DNA of 64,000 nt from Chloroflexota bacterium (GTDB lineage: Bacteria; Chloroflexota; UBA11872). Shown here in pieces: positions 8,862-17,830 of this stretch (the stretch's first letter is position 1; each line of letters starts with the position of its first letter). Made by a program: the position numbers and the translations under genes. The notes below the pieces were generated by a model. The model did no database searches, was not told where the DNA came from, and saw only the letters and a program-made list of their open reading frames with translations. The stretch covers positions 119,548-183,547 of the forward strand of contig JAJDVX010000019.1 of assembly GCA_022825895.1 (NCBI GenBank), written 5' to 3'.

Positions 8862-9926
8862 CTAGCCGTGGCTGCCGACGGGCTGCCGCGCCGCGTATCG
8901 GTGCGCCATCTCGTCTAGCGATACCACTGGCACGCCGCCGGCCTGCCCCACCATCCCGAACGCTTCCATCCGCGCCGCGCACACGTCCGCCATCGCCTCC
9001 CGCGCCGGCGTCAGGTACTGCCGCGGATCGAATTCACCGCGCCGCTCGATCAGTACGCGCCGTACCGCGCCGGTCATGGCCAGCCGGTTGTCCGTGTCCA
9101 CGTTGACCTTCCGCACGCCGTGCCGGATGCCCTCTTGGATCTCTTCCACCGGCACGCCCCACGTCTGCCGCATTTCCCCGCCGTACGCGTTGAAGATGTC
9201 CTGTAACCGTTGAGGCACGGATGAACTCCCGTGCATCACGATGTGCGTGTTCGGCAACCGCCGATGAATCTCCCGGATACAGTCCATCACCAGCACGCCC
9301 GCGTCCGGCTTCCGGCTGAACTTGTAGGCGCCGTGGCTGGTCCCGATGGCCACCGCCAGCGCATCCACGCCCGTGCGCTCCACGAAGTCCTCGGCCTGCT
9401 CCGGATCGGTCACCAGCTGCTCCCGGTCCAGCACGCCCTCCGCCCCGTGCCCGTCCTCCTGGTCGCCCATGCCGGTCTCCAGGCTGCCCAGCACGCCCAA
9501 CTCGCCCTCCACGCTTACGCCGCGCTCGTGGGCCAGCTCCACCACCTCCCGCGTCACCGCCACGTTGTAGTCGTAGTCCGAGGGCGTCGAGCCGTCTTCC
9601 AGCAGCGACCCGTCCATCATCACGCTCGTGTAGCCCTGGTCCATCGCGCTCAGGCAGGTCGCCGGGCTGTTCCCATGATCCTGGTGCATGACCACGGGTA
9701 TGTTCGGATTGAGTTCAAGCGCCGCCAGGATCAGGTGCCGCAGATACGCCTCGTTCGCGTACGCCCGCGCGCCCCGGCTGGCCTGGATGATCACCGGCGA
9801 ATCGGTCCGGCCCGCCGCCGCCATCACGGCCTGCACCTGCTCCATGTTGTTCACGTTGAACGCCGCCACGCCGTAGTCGTTCTCGGCGGCGTGGTCCAGC
9901 AACACGCGCAGGGGAATCAGCGGCAC
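8862..9926 (-). CDS. fba: Class II fructose-bisphosphate aldolase
   Basis: Zinc-dependent aldolase that cleaves or forms fructose 1,6-bisphosphate (glycolysis/gluconeogenesis). The GTG at 9926 is chosen because it gives the usual [16 protein letters not shown] start; an open frame from TTG at 9965 adds 13 residues. Zinc and substrate motifs are present: [37 protein letters not shown] and VMHGSSSVP. At 354 residues it fits the longer Calvin-cycle-type subgroup. It is divergent from nagA across an intergenic gap of about 90 bases. Other sugar bisphosphates, for example tagatose, are possible substrates. Confidence 0.9.
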   Translation of the reverse strand: MPLIPLRVLLDHAAENDYGVAAFNVNNMEQVQAVMAAAGRTDSPVIIQASRGARAYANEAYLRHLILAALELNPNIPVVMHQDHGNSPATCLSAMDQGYTSVMMDGSLLEDGSTPSDYDYNVAVTREVVELAHERGVSVEGELGVLGSLETGMGDQEDGHGAEGVLDREQLVTDPEQAEDFVERTGVDALAVAIGTSHGAYKFSRKPDAGVLVMDCIREIHRRLPNTHIVMHGSSSVPQRLQDIFNAYGGEMRQTWGVPVEEIQEGIRHGVRKVNVDTDNRLAMTGAVRRVLIERRGEFDPRQYLTPAREAMADVCAARMEAFGMVGQAGGVPVVSLDEMAHRYAARQPVGSHG

Positions 9927-10013
9927 GCCAGTAAAGCTCCCGGTCCCAAATGGCCGTTCGATCAAAAGGGGTAACGCTTAGGATACTCCGACCGAGGCCG
10001 ATTCCGCATTGAC

Positions 10014-11177
10014 TTGGCTGCACCCACGTCTTCCGACGCCAAACCCTCCGGCGCCCCCACGCCTGTCCACTTCCGTTTCGTGGACGTGGCCAGCGGCGGC
10101 CGGATGCTTCCGCGCCGCCACGTGCTGGTCGCGAACGGCCGTGTCACCGCCCTAAGCGCCACCCCGATCCATGCGCCGCCCGGCGCGCTTGCGGTAGATG
10201 GACCTGGAGTCCTCGCGCAGGGCTTCGTCGACACCCACATCCACGGCCGTCGTGGCTTTGACGTCATGCGTCCCGGCGATGTCGCCCCGCTGTCGCTGGA
10301 GCTCCTGTCGCAGGGCGTCACCGGCTTCCTGCCGACCGTCGTGGCCGCTCCTTCAGACGACCTCTCGGCAGCCTTGTCCTCCGCCAGCGGCGATCCTCGC
10401 GGCGCCCGCGTCCTGGGCATCCACGCCGAAGGCCCCTTCCTCTCCCCCGACCAGCCCGGCATGTTCCCGCCGGACGCCTTCCGCGATTACGACCGCGCGC
10501 TCTGGCGCGACCTGCAGGCCGCCGCCGCCTCGCCGATTCGACTCATGACCGTCGCCGCCGAACGCCTCACGCCCACGCAAATCGACGATCTACGCGCCGA
10601 CGGTGTCACGCTCAGCCTCGGCCATACCAACGCCTCATACGAGGATGCGCTCGCCGCCTTCGACGCCGGCGTCACCCGCGTCACTCACGCCTACAACGCC
10701 ATGCGCGGCTTCCACCATCGCGAGCCCGGTGCTGTCGGGGCGCTGCTCGACCGTGGCGACATCGACGCCGAACTGATCCTGGACGGCCTCCACGTCGACC
10801 GCGCTCCCGCCCGCATCCTGGCCGCCACCCGAACCTCCGGCCGAATTGTCCTCGTCTCCGACAGCGTGCCTCCCGCCGGCTGCCCGCCCGGTGACTACGC
10901 CTGGGCCGGGCGGCGCTTGCGCGTGGATGGAAACTCCATTCGCCTGCCCACCGGCCGCCTGGCCGGCAGCGCCCTCACCATGGACGCCGCCGTGCGCCGC
11001 GCCGTGGACTGGCTGGACGTTTCCCCCGCCGCCGCCCTGTACATGGCCTCCGAAGCTCCACGCGCCTCCGTCGGCCTTGATCCAGGCGGCCTCAGAACCG
11101 GCGTCGCGGCCGATCTTGTCCTGCTCGATCCACGCCTCCACCCACGCATGACCCTCGTTGGCGGCGTTGTGCGCTAG
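10014..11177 (+). CDS. nagA: N-acetylglucosamine-6-phosphate deacetylase
   Basis: Removes acetate from GlcNAc-6-phosphate, feeding amino-sugar breakdown or cell-wall recycling. The 387-residue protein shows the amidohydrolase-fold motifs: GFVDTHIHGRRGFDVM (metal histidines), IHAEGPFLSP (metal glutamate), LGHTNASYEDA and VTHAYNAMRG (histidines), and VLVSDSVPPAG (catalytic aspartate). The start is a TTG, the best in-frame choice. No nagB or transporter is adjacent. The polysaccharide deacetylase at the window start and lysA/murT further on also bear on cell-wall sugars, but not as an operon. Confidence 0.9.
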   Translation: MAAPTSSDAKPSGAPTPVHFRFVDVASGGRMLPRRHVLVANGRVTALSATPIHAPPGALAVDGPGVLAQGFVDTHIHGRRGFDVMRPGDVAPLSLELLSQGVTGFLPTVVAAPSDDLSAALSSASGDPRGARVLGIHAEGPFLSPDQPGMFPPDAFRDYDRALWRDLQAAAASPIRLMTVAAERLTPTQIDDLRADGVTLSLGHTNASYEDALAAFDAGVTRVTHAYNAMRGFHHREPGAVGALLDRGDIDAELILDGLHVDRAPARILAATRTSGRIVLVSDSVPPAGCPPGDYAWAGRRLRVDGNSIRLPTGRLAGSALTMDAAVRRAVDWLDVSPAAALYMASEAPRASVGLDPGGLRTGVAADLVLLDPRLHPRMTLVGGVVR

Positions 11178-11270
11178 CGCCGGATGCGCCCGAAACATTG
11201 CGCGAACGCCCCATCTGGGGCAGATTGAGCGGAACGGCCAACCCAACAACCCAACAAGGACCTGCCCCTT

Positions 11271-11456
11271 ATGACTTTGGGCCTCTGGGGTCGCATTCGA
11301 AGCTCCACGATCAGCTGGATCATCATCTCCGCCTTTTTCTTTGCGCTGGATGTCGTCGACGGATTCCCCTTCCCGTCTTGGTCGCTGATCCTCATCATCG
11401 TGTTCATGATGTGGCCGCTCTTCTTCGCGGTCCGCTGGATCGTCCGCGGCTTCTGA
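11271..11456 (+). CDS. Small membrane protein (61 aa), unknown
   Basis: A short open frame from ATG with an AAGGA ribosome site about 14 bases upstream. It encodes two hydrophobic helices (about residues 13-28 and 36-56) around an acidic and aromatic turn (DVVDGFPFPSW), with an arginine at each end. I do not recognise a family. It lies 14 bases before the next gene and 90 after nagA, so it could be co-transcribed with the downstream hypothetical gene. Confidence 0.5.
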   Translation: MTLGLWGRIRSSTISWIIISAFFFALDVVDGFPFPSWSLILIIVFMMWPLFFAVRWIVRGF

Positions 11457-11470
11457 CCGCCATCTGACGC

Positions 11471-12196
11471 ATGACAGACGACGAACAAAACGAGGGGATC
11501 CCCCAGCTTCTCGGACCCGGTGGCGAACCGCTCGGTCCAGTGCCCATGCCCGCGGCCGAACCGGCGCCGCAACCTGCAAGGCCCGAAGCGCCGGCCGCGC
11601 CCGAAGCCCCGGCCGCCCCGGACGCGGCCCCTGCCTCGGATGCCGCCCCCGCGCCCGATCCATCCCAGGGCCCGATCTACCGAATCTCCACCCTGCTCGC
11701 CGTGGACCCGCGCGCTATCCCGGCCGCCCTCATCACGGTGCTCAACCACGACCCCTTCGAGGCCTACAAGCGACGCCTCGACGCCGTGCGCCCGCAATTC
11801 GATCAGAGCCGCGACGTAATGATCTCCGCAGCCGAAGCCCAGTTGATCCAGCAGGGCGCGCCCGCGGGCGATCACCGCGCGGCTGCCGCCCGCATGGTCG
11901 AGCAGAACTTCATGCGCACGCTGTGGGACGTCTGCTACGAAACCGTCTCCGGCGCCCACGTCTCGCTCATCTTCTCGGCCGGCCTGGCCGGGCCCGAGCG
12001 ACTCGCCGGGGCCTTGCTTGCGTCCAACGCCCCCGTGCCAACCGTCTGGGTCACCACCCGCGCCCTGACCGTCGGAGACCGCTTCGGCGCCTGGGCCGTG
12101 CCGGTCACCAGGGACACGGAAATGCCCGCTACCGTCGCCCTCACGGCCGAGAACTTCCAGCAACTCCGCCTCAGCTTCGCCAAGGTCCGCGTCTAG
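11471..12196 (+). CDS. Conserved-looking hypothetical protein with Ala/Pro-rich linker
   Basis: A 241-residue protein. Residues 1-65 are acidic and then Ala/Pro-rich (repeats of APEAPAAPDAA type), so probably disordered. The remainder is a compact domain that begins YRISTLLAVDPRAIPAALITVLNHDPFEAYKRRLD and contains a single cysteine (WDVCYETV). Nothing visible identifies an enzyme family. The initiation codon is ATG. It ends 75 bases before the tetR start, with the tetR promoter and operator in between, so it is probably a separate unit. Confidence 0.6.
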   Translation: MTDDEQNEGIPQLLGPGGEPLGPVPMPAAEPAPQPARPEAPAAPEAPAAPDAAPASDAAPAPDPSQGPIYRISTLLAVDPRAIPAALITVLNHDPFEAYKRRLDAVRPQFDQSRDVMISAAEAQLIQQGAPAGDHRAAAARMVEQNFMRTLWDVCYETVSGAHVSLIFSAGLAGPERLAGALLASNAPVPTVWVTTRALTVGDRFGAWAVPVTRDTEMPATVALTAENFQQLRLSFAKVRV

Positions 12197-12214
12197 CCTC
12201 TGGGCTGCGCCCGC

Positions 12215-12262
12215 TTGACACCGCGATAGCCGTCCGGTAAAAACCGACTGACCAGTCGGTTT
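12215..12262 (+). promoter_or_regulatory. tetR promoter with TetR-type operator
   Basis: TTGACA at 12215-12220 and TAAAAA at 12238-12243 are 17 bases apart, a good sigma-70 layout. Overlapping the -10 box and the expected start point is an inverted repeat at 12241-12262: AAACCGACTG, two bases, then CAGTCGGTTT. The two 10-base arms match perfectly. This is a typical TetR-family operator and lies 9 bases before the tetR start codon, so autorepression is very likely. Confidence 0.75.
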
Positions 12263-12271
12263 GTTGATGCC

Positions 12272-12916
12272 GTGAGCCTTCGTCTCCCCCGCCGCTCCTC
12301 CACCGGTCGCAAAGATGCGACCCGCGTTGCCCTCCTGGAAGCCGCCCTTAACGTCTTCGGCGAAAAGGGCTACCACGGCGCCGCCGTCGATGACATTGTC
12401 GACCGCGCCGGTCGCTCCAAGGGCGCCGCCTACTTCCACTTCCCCAGCAAGGCCGCCATCTTTCGCGCCCTCGTACGCGAGCTCGCCAATCAACTCGTCA
12501 ACTCCATCCAGCGCAAAATGGACGAGGTCGACTCGCCCGCCGAACGCCTCGACGCCGCCCTGCTGGGCCTGATCGACGTCTTCGTCCGCCATCGCACACT
12601 CGCCCGCATCGTGCTCATCGAAGTGGCCGGCGCCGGCCGCGCCTTCAGCGCCGACCTCATCTTCGTCCGCCGCCAGTTCGCCGACCTGGTCGAACGCGAA
12701 CTCAACCGCGCCGTCGAGACCGGCGCCATCGCGCCCTGCGACACGCACCTCATCGCCACTGCTTGGTTCGGTGCGCTAAACGAAGTTGCCGTCCACTGGC
12801 TGCACGATCCCGATGCCGGATCGCTGCACGCCTCATATCCCAGCCTTCGCCAGTTGCTCCTGCAGAGCGTTGGCTTCAGCCCCGCCGAGGTAGATCGCGT
12901 GCCCCTCCATGCTTGA
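12272..12916 (+). CDS. TetR family transcriptional regulator
   Basis: The 214-residue protein starts at GTG. Its N-terminal helix-turn-helix (about residues 13-60: ALLEAALNVFGEKGYHGAAVDDIV, then GRSKGAAYFHFPSKAAIF) is a clear TetR domain. The C-terminal 150 residues are a helical ligand-binding domain whose ligand cannot be predicted. A perfect operator sits just upstream. The stop codon overlaps the mqnE start by 8 bases, so the regulator and the menaquinone genes are probably one transcript and TetR may set menaquinone synthesis. Confidence 0.9.
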   Translation: MSLRLPRRSSTGRKDATRVALLEAALNVFGEKGYHGAAVDDIVDRAGRSKGAAYFHFPSKAAIFRALVRELANQLVNSIQRKMDEVDSPAERLDAALLGLIDVFVRHRTLARIVLIEVAGAGRAFSADLIFVRRQFADLVERELNRAVETGAIAPCDTHLIATAWFGALNEVAVHWLHDPDAGSLHASYPSLRQLLLQSVGFSPAEVDRVPLHA

Positions 12917-14015
12917 AGCGCCCGTCGCTCCCGCCATCCGTTTTCGCGATCCCGCCCTCGAACCAATCTGGGAGAAGTCCCAGCGCGGCGAACGCCTCTC
13001 CGAAGACGACGGCCTCACCTGCCTCTCCACCCGCGACCTGATCGGCCTCGGTCGCATCGCTGACGCCGCCGCCCACCGCGTCTCCGGCGACCGCGTCTAC
13101 TTCACCTTCAACGTCCACGTCAATCCCACCAACATCTGCGTCCTGTCCTGCAAGTTCTGCGACTTCGCCGCCAAGGTCGGCGACGACCACGCCTACGACT
13201 ACTCCATCGACGAGATCATCGGCCAGATCCACCCCGAGGTTCACGAAGTCCACATCGTCGGCGGCCATCACCCCACCATCCCGTTCGAGTGGTACGAGGA
13301 CCTCCTCCGCGCCATCAAGTCGGAACGTCCAACCGTCCAGATCAAGGCCTTCACCGCCGCCGAAATCGACTACTTCCACAAGCGCTTCAAGATCCCCGAC
13401 CGGGAAGTCCTCGAGCGCCTGCTTGACGCCGGCCTCGACTCTATGCCCGGCGGCGGCGCCGAAGTCTTCTCCGAACGTGTCCGCCGCAAACTCTTCCGCG
13501 GCAAAGCCGGCGCCGACCGCTGGATCGAAATCCACCACCTCGCCCACGCCATGGGCATCCACACCAACGCCACCCTGCTCTACGGCCACATCGAGACCCA
13601 CCGCGAGCGCGTCCGCCACCTCATGCGCCTCCGCGAGGCCCAGGACGAATCCGGCGGCTGGCTCTGCTTCATCCCGCTCGAATACCAGCTCGGCACCACC
13701 ATGCTGGTAGACCGCCACGCCTCACCCATCGACGACCTGCGTACTCTCGCCACCTCGCGCCTCATGCTCGACAACTTCCCCCACATCAAGTCCTACTGGG
13801 TGATGAGCGGCGAGAGCACCGCCTCCATCGGCCTCAACTTCGGCGCCGACGACCTCGACGGCACCATCGGCACCGAGCGCATCGCCCACGCCGCCCACGC
13901 CGCCAGCCCGCTCGGCCTCGAACGCGACCGCATGGTTCGCCTCATCCGCTCAGCCGACAAAATCCCGGTCGAACGCAACGCCACCTACGACGTGCAAAAG
14001 GTGTATGACGCCTAG
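12909..14015 (+). CDS. mqnE: Aminofutalosine synthase MqnE (radical SAM)
   Basis: Joins 3-[(1-carboxyvinyl)oxy]benzoate with an adenosyl radical to make aminofutalosine in the futalosine route to menaquinone. The 4Fe-4S radical-SAM motif is CVLSCKFC (CxxxCxxC) near residue 77, preceded by FNVHVNPTNI as in MqnE. IVGGHHPTIPFEWY and SMPGGGAEVF are further family blocks. The 368-residue length is normal. The start lies inside the 3' end of tetR and the stop overlaps mqnA, so translation is coupled along the operon. Confidence 0.93.
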   Translation: MLEAPVAPAIRFRDPALEPIWEKSQRGERLSEDDGLTCLSTRDLIGLGRIADAAAHRVSGDRVYFTFNVHVNPTNICVLSCKFCDFAAKVGDDHAYDYSIDEIIGQIHPEVHEVHIVGGHHPTIPFEWYEDLLRAIKSERPTVQIKAFTAAEIDYFHKRFKIPDREVLERLLDAGLDSMPGGGAEVFSERVRRKLFRGKAGADRWIEIHHLAHAMGIHTNATLLYGHIETHRERVRHLMRLREAQDESGGWLCFIPLEYQLGTTMLVDRHASPIDDLRTLATSRLMLDNFPHIKSYWVMSGESTASIGLNFGADDLDGTIGTERIAHAAHAASPLGLERDRMVRLIRSADKIPVERNATYDVQKVYDA

Positions 14016-14766
14016 GCTCGGCCGCATTCCGTACCTCAACACGGAACCGTTCTTCGCTGACGACGAAGTCCGCGCCGCTTCCGTCGTCGAGGTCCCCAGC
14101 CGCATGATCGACCTCGCCCGCCTCGGCGCCGTCGACATTGCGCCCCTCCCCGTCGTCGCCGCCTTCGATCACCCCGGTCAATTCCGCCCAATCGGCGGCC
14201 TCGGCATCGCCGCCTCCGGCGCTGCCCGCAGCGTCCTGCTCCGCTCGCGCCTCCCCATCGATCAACTATCCGGCGCCTCCATCGGCGTCATCGACGAAAC
14301 CGCCACCTCCGTCCGTCTCCTCAAGGTCCTCCTGCAATTCCACTTCGATGTCACCCACACCACCTTCGTCAGCCTCGACCAACACACGGACGCCGCACTC
14401 CTCATCGGCGACAAAGCCCTGCTACAGCTGCGCAACCTCCACACCCATCCCCACGAACTCGACCTCGCCGCCGAATGGCACGCCTGGACCGGCCTCCCCT
14501 TCGTCTTCGCCTCCTGGATGGCACGCCGCGACGTGCCGTCAGACGCCTCCGATGCCGCCCTCGACTATTTCAACGCCAACCTCGATAGCAACCTCTCGGA
14601 CCCCTCCGCCATCCATCGCCGCCGCCCCGATCTCGGCCTCTCCGCTGATGCCGTCGCCACCTACCTCCGCACCTTCCTCTACCGATTCGACGATTCCGCC
14701 TGGGCCGGCCTGGAACGCTTCCAGGAACTCGACGCCCGTCTCACCGCCGTGGAGCGCGTAGCGTGA
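14005..14766 (+). CDS. mqnA: Chorismate dehydratase MqnA
   Basis: Converts chorismate to 3-[(1-carboxyvinyl)oxy]benzoate, the first step of the futalosine pathway. The N-terminus RLGRIPYLNTEPFF and the later LGIAASGAARSVLLRSR segment are typical of this periplasmic-binding-protein-like fold. Length is 253 residues. The ATG at 14005 overlaps the mqnE stop by 11 bases, and the 3' end overlaps mqnC by 4, which supports a tightly coupled operon. Confidence 0.9.
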   Translation: MTPRLGRIPYLNTEPFFADDEVRAASVVEVPSRMIDLARLGAVDIAPLPVVAAFDHPGQFRPIGGLGIAASGAARSVLLRSRLPIDQLSGASIGVIDETATSVRLLKVLLQFHFDVTHTTFVSLDQHTDAALLIGDKALLQLRNLHTHPHELDLAAEWHAWTGLPFVFASWMARRDVPSDASDAALDYFNANLDSNLSDPSAIHRRRPDLGLSADAVATYLRTFLYRFDDSAWAGLERFQELDARLTAVERVA

Positions 14767-15866
14767 TGGACCAGATCACCCGCAAAATCGATGCCGGCGA
14801 CCGCCTCACCCCCGCCGACGCCCGCTATCTCCTCTCCGACGCTCCCCTGCTCGAACTTGGCGCCCTCGCCGACGAAGTCCGCAACCGCCGCCATCCCGGC
14901 GACGTCGTCACCTACGTCGTCGACACCAACCTCAACTACACCAACCTCTGCGACGCCTACTGCTCCTTCTGCGCCTTCTACCGCCCCCACACCAGCAAGG
15001 CCGACGACGCCTACACCCACACCGTCGACCAGATGATGACCCAGGTGGCCGCCGCCGCCGCCATGGGTTGCACCACCGTCCTCATGCAGGGCGGCCTCAA
15101 TCCCGAGCTACCCCTCGACTACTACCTCGACATGGTCCGCACCACCCGCCAACGCTTCCCCGGCATGACCCCCCACTACTGGTCCGCCCCCGAAATCTAC
15201 GAAATGTCCAAGGTCTCCGGCCTCGACTACCACGGCGTCTGCCAGGCCCTCTGGGACGCCGGCCAGCGCACCCTCCCCGGCGGCGGTGCCGAAATCCTCA
15301 CCAACGAGGACCGCCACCGCATCAGCCCCCTCAAAATGAACGCCGACGAGTGGATCGCCATCCTCCGCGCCGCCCAGCAGGTCGGCTTCCGCGGCACCGC
15401 CACCATGATGTACGGCCACGGCGAGACCGTGGACGGCCGCGTCGAACACTTCCAGCGCGTCCGTGACCTGCAGGACCAAACCGGCGGCTTCTACGCCTTC
15501 GTCCCCTGGAGCTTCGCCCCCGGCGGCACCCCCCTCGGCCGCAAGCTCGGCGGCCTTCGAGCTCAAGCCAACGACTACCTCCGCATCATCGCCGCCGCCC
15601 GCCTCTACTTCGACAACATCGATCACATCGACGCCTCCTGGTTCAGCGAGGGCAAGAAAACCGGCCAGGTCGCCCTCCACTTCGGGGCCGACGACTTCGG
15701 CGGCACCCTTTTCGATGAGAACGTCATGCAGGAAGCCGGCCACTACGTCCGCACCTCCGTCGAGGAAATGCAAACCATGATTCGCGAAGCCGGCTTCACC
15801 CCCGCCCAACGCGACACCCACTACCAAATCCTCCAAACCTTCGACCCCCACCCCCTCCCCGCCTAA
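14763..15866 (+). CDS. mqnC: Cyclic dehypoxanthinyl futalosine synthase MqnC (radical SAM)
   Basis: Radical-SAM enzyme that cyclises dehypoxanthine futalosine. The cluster motif CDAYCSFCAFYR near residue 60, preceded by VVDTNLNYTNL, is diagnostic of MqnC as opposed to MqnE. PGGGAEIL near 175 and FIPL-type strands follow the family pattern. GTG at 14763 or ATG at 14766 can start it; both follow the mqnA end. The hydrolase step before it (MqnB or another nucleosidase) is not encoded in the window. A repeat-filled gap separates it from mqnD. Confidence 0.93.
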   Translation: MMDQITRKIDAGDRLTPADARYLLSDAPLLELGALADEVRNRRHPGDVVTYVVDTNLNYTNLCDAYCSFCAFYRPHTSKADDAYTHTVDQMMTQVAAAAAMGCTTVLMQGGLNPELPLDYYLDMVRTTRQRFPGMTPHYWSAPEIYEMSKVSGLDYHGVCQALWDAGQRTLPGGGAEILTNEDRHRISPLKMNADEWIAILRAAQQVGFRGTATMMYGHGETVDGRVEHFQRVRDLQDQTGGFYAFVPWSFAPGGTPLGRKLGGLRAQANDYLRIIAAARLYFDNIDHIDASWFSEGKKTGQVALHFGADDFGGTLFDENVMQEAGHYVRTSVEEMQTMIREAGFTPAQRDTHYQILQTFDPHPLPA

Positions 15867-15928
15867 CCACGGGCACATTTGTCCTGCGACCGTCGAAGGA
15901 ACCGTGTCGAACCACATCGCCGCTGTTC

Positions 15929-16605
15929 TTCACCCTCTCCTAGGGGAGAGGCAGGTTCGGCCGTCCCCGGCCGAAACCGGTGAGGGGGCTTCGGGTCGTG
16001 GTCGCTCCAGCACCAGACATGGGTGGAGTCGGGGGCAACGCTTCAGCCGGATGTCCGCTCTTGCTCCCTCTCCCTTGAGGGAGAGGGCTGGGGTGAGGGT
16101 GGCTGCCACCGCCACCAACCACCTAAGGGGCCAGCAACCCAGCCTGGAAAGCTGGCCTCTTGATCCCTCTCGGGGAGAGTGTTGGGGCGAGGGGTCTTCC
16201 GGGCACCCAACCCTGGGTTTTGCAAGGGCCTCTCGAGAGAGGGACGGCTCTTGCTCCCTCTCCCCGTGGAGACCTTTGCACAACGCCCCCTCGCCCTCGA
16301 AGGTGGGGCGGCTCTTGCTCCCTCTCCCAGTGGGAGAGGGTTGGGGTGAGGGTCTTCCGGGCACCCACCGGCCCCCTGCCATGTGCGAGGCCAGCGGCAA
16401 CCAGGCTAATGAGCCACCCGTCTTAATCCCTCTCCTCGGGGAGTGGGTTGGGGTGTGGGGTCTTCCGGGCACCCAATCCCGGGTTACGCGAAAGTCTCTT
16501 CTGGGAGACCTTTGCAAATCGCCGCGCGTCCTCGGGGGCGCGGCCGCTCTTCCTCCCTCTCCTGGGGGAGAGGGTTGGGGTGAGGGGTCTTCCGGGCACC
16601 CACCG
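15929..16605. repeat. Array of about seven palindromic repeat units between mqnC and mqnD
   Basis: The 790-base gap after mqnC is filled with diverged copies of a unit of form CCCTCTCC, short loop, GGGAGAGG, then GGTTGGGGTGAGGG and TCTTCCGGGCACCCA. Copies lie near 15931-15990, 16062-16102, 16164-16210, 16251-16275 (partial), 16319-16368, 16425-16474 and 16552-16602. A second shared string, GGAGACCTTTGCA, occurs at about 16268 and 16505. The units are irregularly spaced and imperfect, so this is a dispersed palindromic element (REP/MITE-like), not CRISPR. An open frame through it is an artefact of the repeat. Related copies occur at 35.6 kb and 43.5 kb. Confidence 0.8.
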
Positions 16606-16658
16606 CTGGGCTACCCAAGCGTCTCCCGGGACCAGACGAAGCGAGAACCGCCAACCCC

Positions 16659-17498
16659 ATGCGACGTCTAACCATCGGCCACAGCCCCGACGCCGACGAC
16701 GCCTTCATGTTCTACGCCCTCACGTCGGGTCTCGTCCCCCTCACCGGCCCCGAACCCGCCGAAATCACTGCCGTCCACGACGACATTCAGTCCCTCAACG
16801 AACGCGCCCAATCCGCCGAACTCGACATCTCCCAGATCTCCGCCGCCGCCTACCCTGCCGTCGTCCACCGCTACCGCATCACCGCCTGCGGCTCCTCCAT
16901 GGGCGAAAACTACGGCCCCATCGTCGTCGCGCCCCGGGCGATGACACCCGATGACCTCGCCGGCAGCCGCATCGCCGTCCCCGGCCCCCACACCACCGCC
17001 TTCGCACTCGCCCGCATCTACCTCCCCGAATTCCAGCCCGTCCAGATCCCCTTCGACCAGGCCTTCGACGCTGTTCGCGACGGCCGCGCCCAGGCCGCCG
17101 TCGTTATCCACGAAGGCCAGATCACCTACGCCGCCGCCGGCTTTTCCAAGATCCTCGATCTCGGCGAAGCCTGGTTCAGCGACACCGGCCTGCCCCTCCC
17201 CCTCGGCATCAACGTCGTCCGCCGCGACCTCGGCAACCACTGGTGCCAGGCCATCGCCACCGCCCTCGCCGCCTCCATCGACTACGCACGCGCCAACCCG
17301 TCCCAGGCCCTCGCCCACGCCCGCGCCGTCGGCGCCGACCTCGACGAAGACATCACCACCCGCTTCACCAACATGTACGTCACCAACCTCACCCGCAACA
17401 TGGGCCCCCGCGGCCACACCGCCCTCCACACCCTCTTCCAACGCTCCCCCGACCGCCCCACCCACCCCACCCCCCTCGACATCATCCCCGCCCCCTGA
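16659..17498 (+). CDS. mqnD: 1,4-dihydroxy-6-naphthoate synthase MqnD
   Basis: Opens cyclic dehypoxanthinyl futalosine to 1,4-dihydroxy-6-naphthoate, the ring precursor of menaquinone. The N-terminus LTIGHSPDADDAFMFYAL and the IVVAPRAMTPDDLAGSRIAVPG segment are characteristic. VVIHEGQITY carries the conserved histidine. Length is 279 residues. It follows the same orientation as tetR-mqnEAC but is cut off by the repeat array, which may contain a terminator or its own promoter. Prenyltransferase and decarboxylase genes are not in the window. Confidence 0.93.
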   Translation: MRRLTIGHSPDADDAFMFYALTSGLVPLTGPEPAEITAVHDDIQSLNERAQSAELDISQISAAAYPAVVHRYRITACGSSMGENYGPIVVAPRAMTPDDLAGSRIAVPGPHTTAFALARIYLPEFQPVQIPFDQAFDAVRDGRAQAAVVIHEGQITYAAAGFSKILDLGEAWFSDTGLPLPLGINVVRRDLGNHWCQAIATALAASIDYARANPSQALAHARAVGADLDEDITTRFTNMYVTNLTRNMGPRGHTALHTLFQRSPDRPTHPTPLDIIPAP

Positions 17499-17830
17499 GT
17501 CGCCCCCACCCGTTCGTGGTGAGCCGCCCTGAAGTCTTTCGGAAGGGCGTGTCGAACCACCCCCGCACTCAGCACCCAAGCCCCTTCTGCACGCCGAGCT
17601 CAAGTCGACAAGACCTCAATTAACGCCGCGCCGGTTTCGGCAGGCCGCCTAGAATGGGTAGCCCGCCGTCCGCCGCACCTGACTTGAACGCCCACGCCCA
17701 ATCGAATCTCCGGAAGACCGCGCAGCCAAACCTCAAGACGCTGCCGCTGCCGACTCAACTCCCCGCCGAGACGCTGATCGCGCCGCGTCCTCAACTTCCC
17801 CAGCGCACCTTGCTCCGACTCGAGTAACCC
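17499..17830. other. Intergenic region with a dispersed repeat copy
   Basis: About 330 bases without a credible gene. Positions 17511-17560 hold a repeat that starts CGTTCGTGGTGAGCC and ends GTGTCGAACCAC; a longer relative is at 44570-44643 and a fragment at about 15892-15916. The rest shows no gene; a TAGAAT string near 17652 could be part of a promoter for the AAA gene, but no matching -35 box is evident. Confidence 0.5.

Noticed and set aside
15929..16605. CRISPR array
   Set aside because: The units are imperfect, irregularly spaced and palindromic, there are no unique spacers of constant length, and no cas genes are nearby.
15904..16671. A 255-codon open frame across the mqnC-mqnD gap
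   Set aside because: It runs through repeated palindromic units on both strands and matches no protein; open frames of similar length occur on the opposite strand for the same reason.
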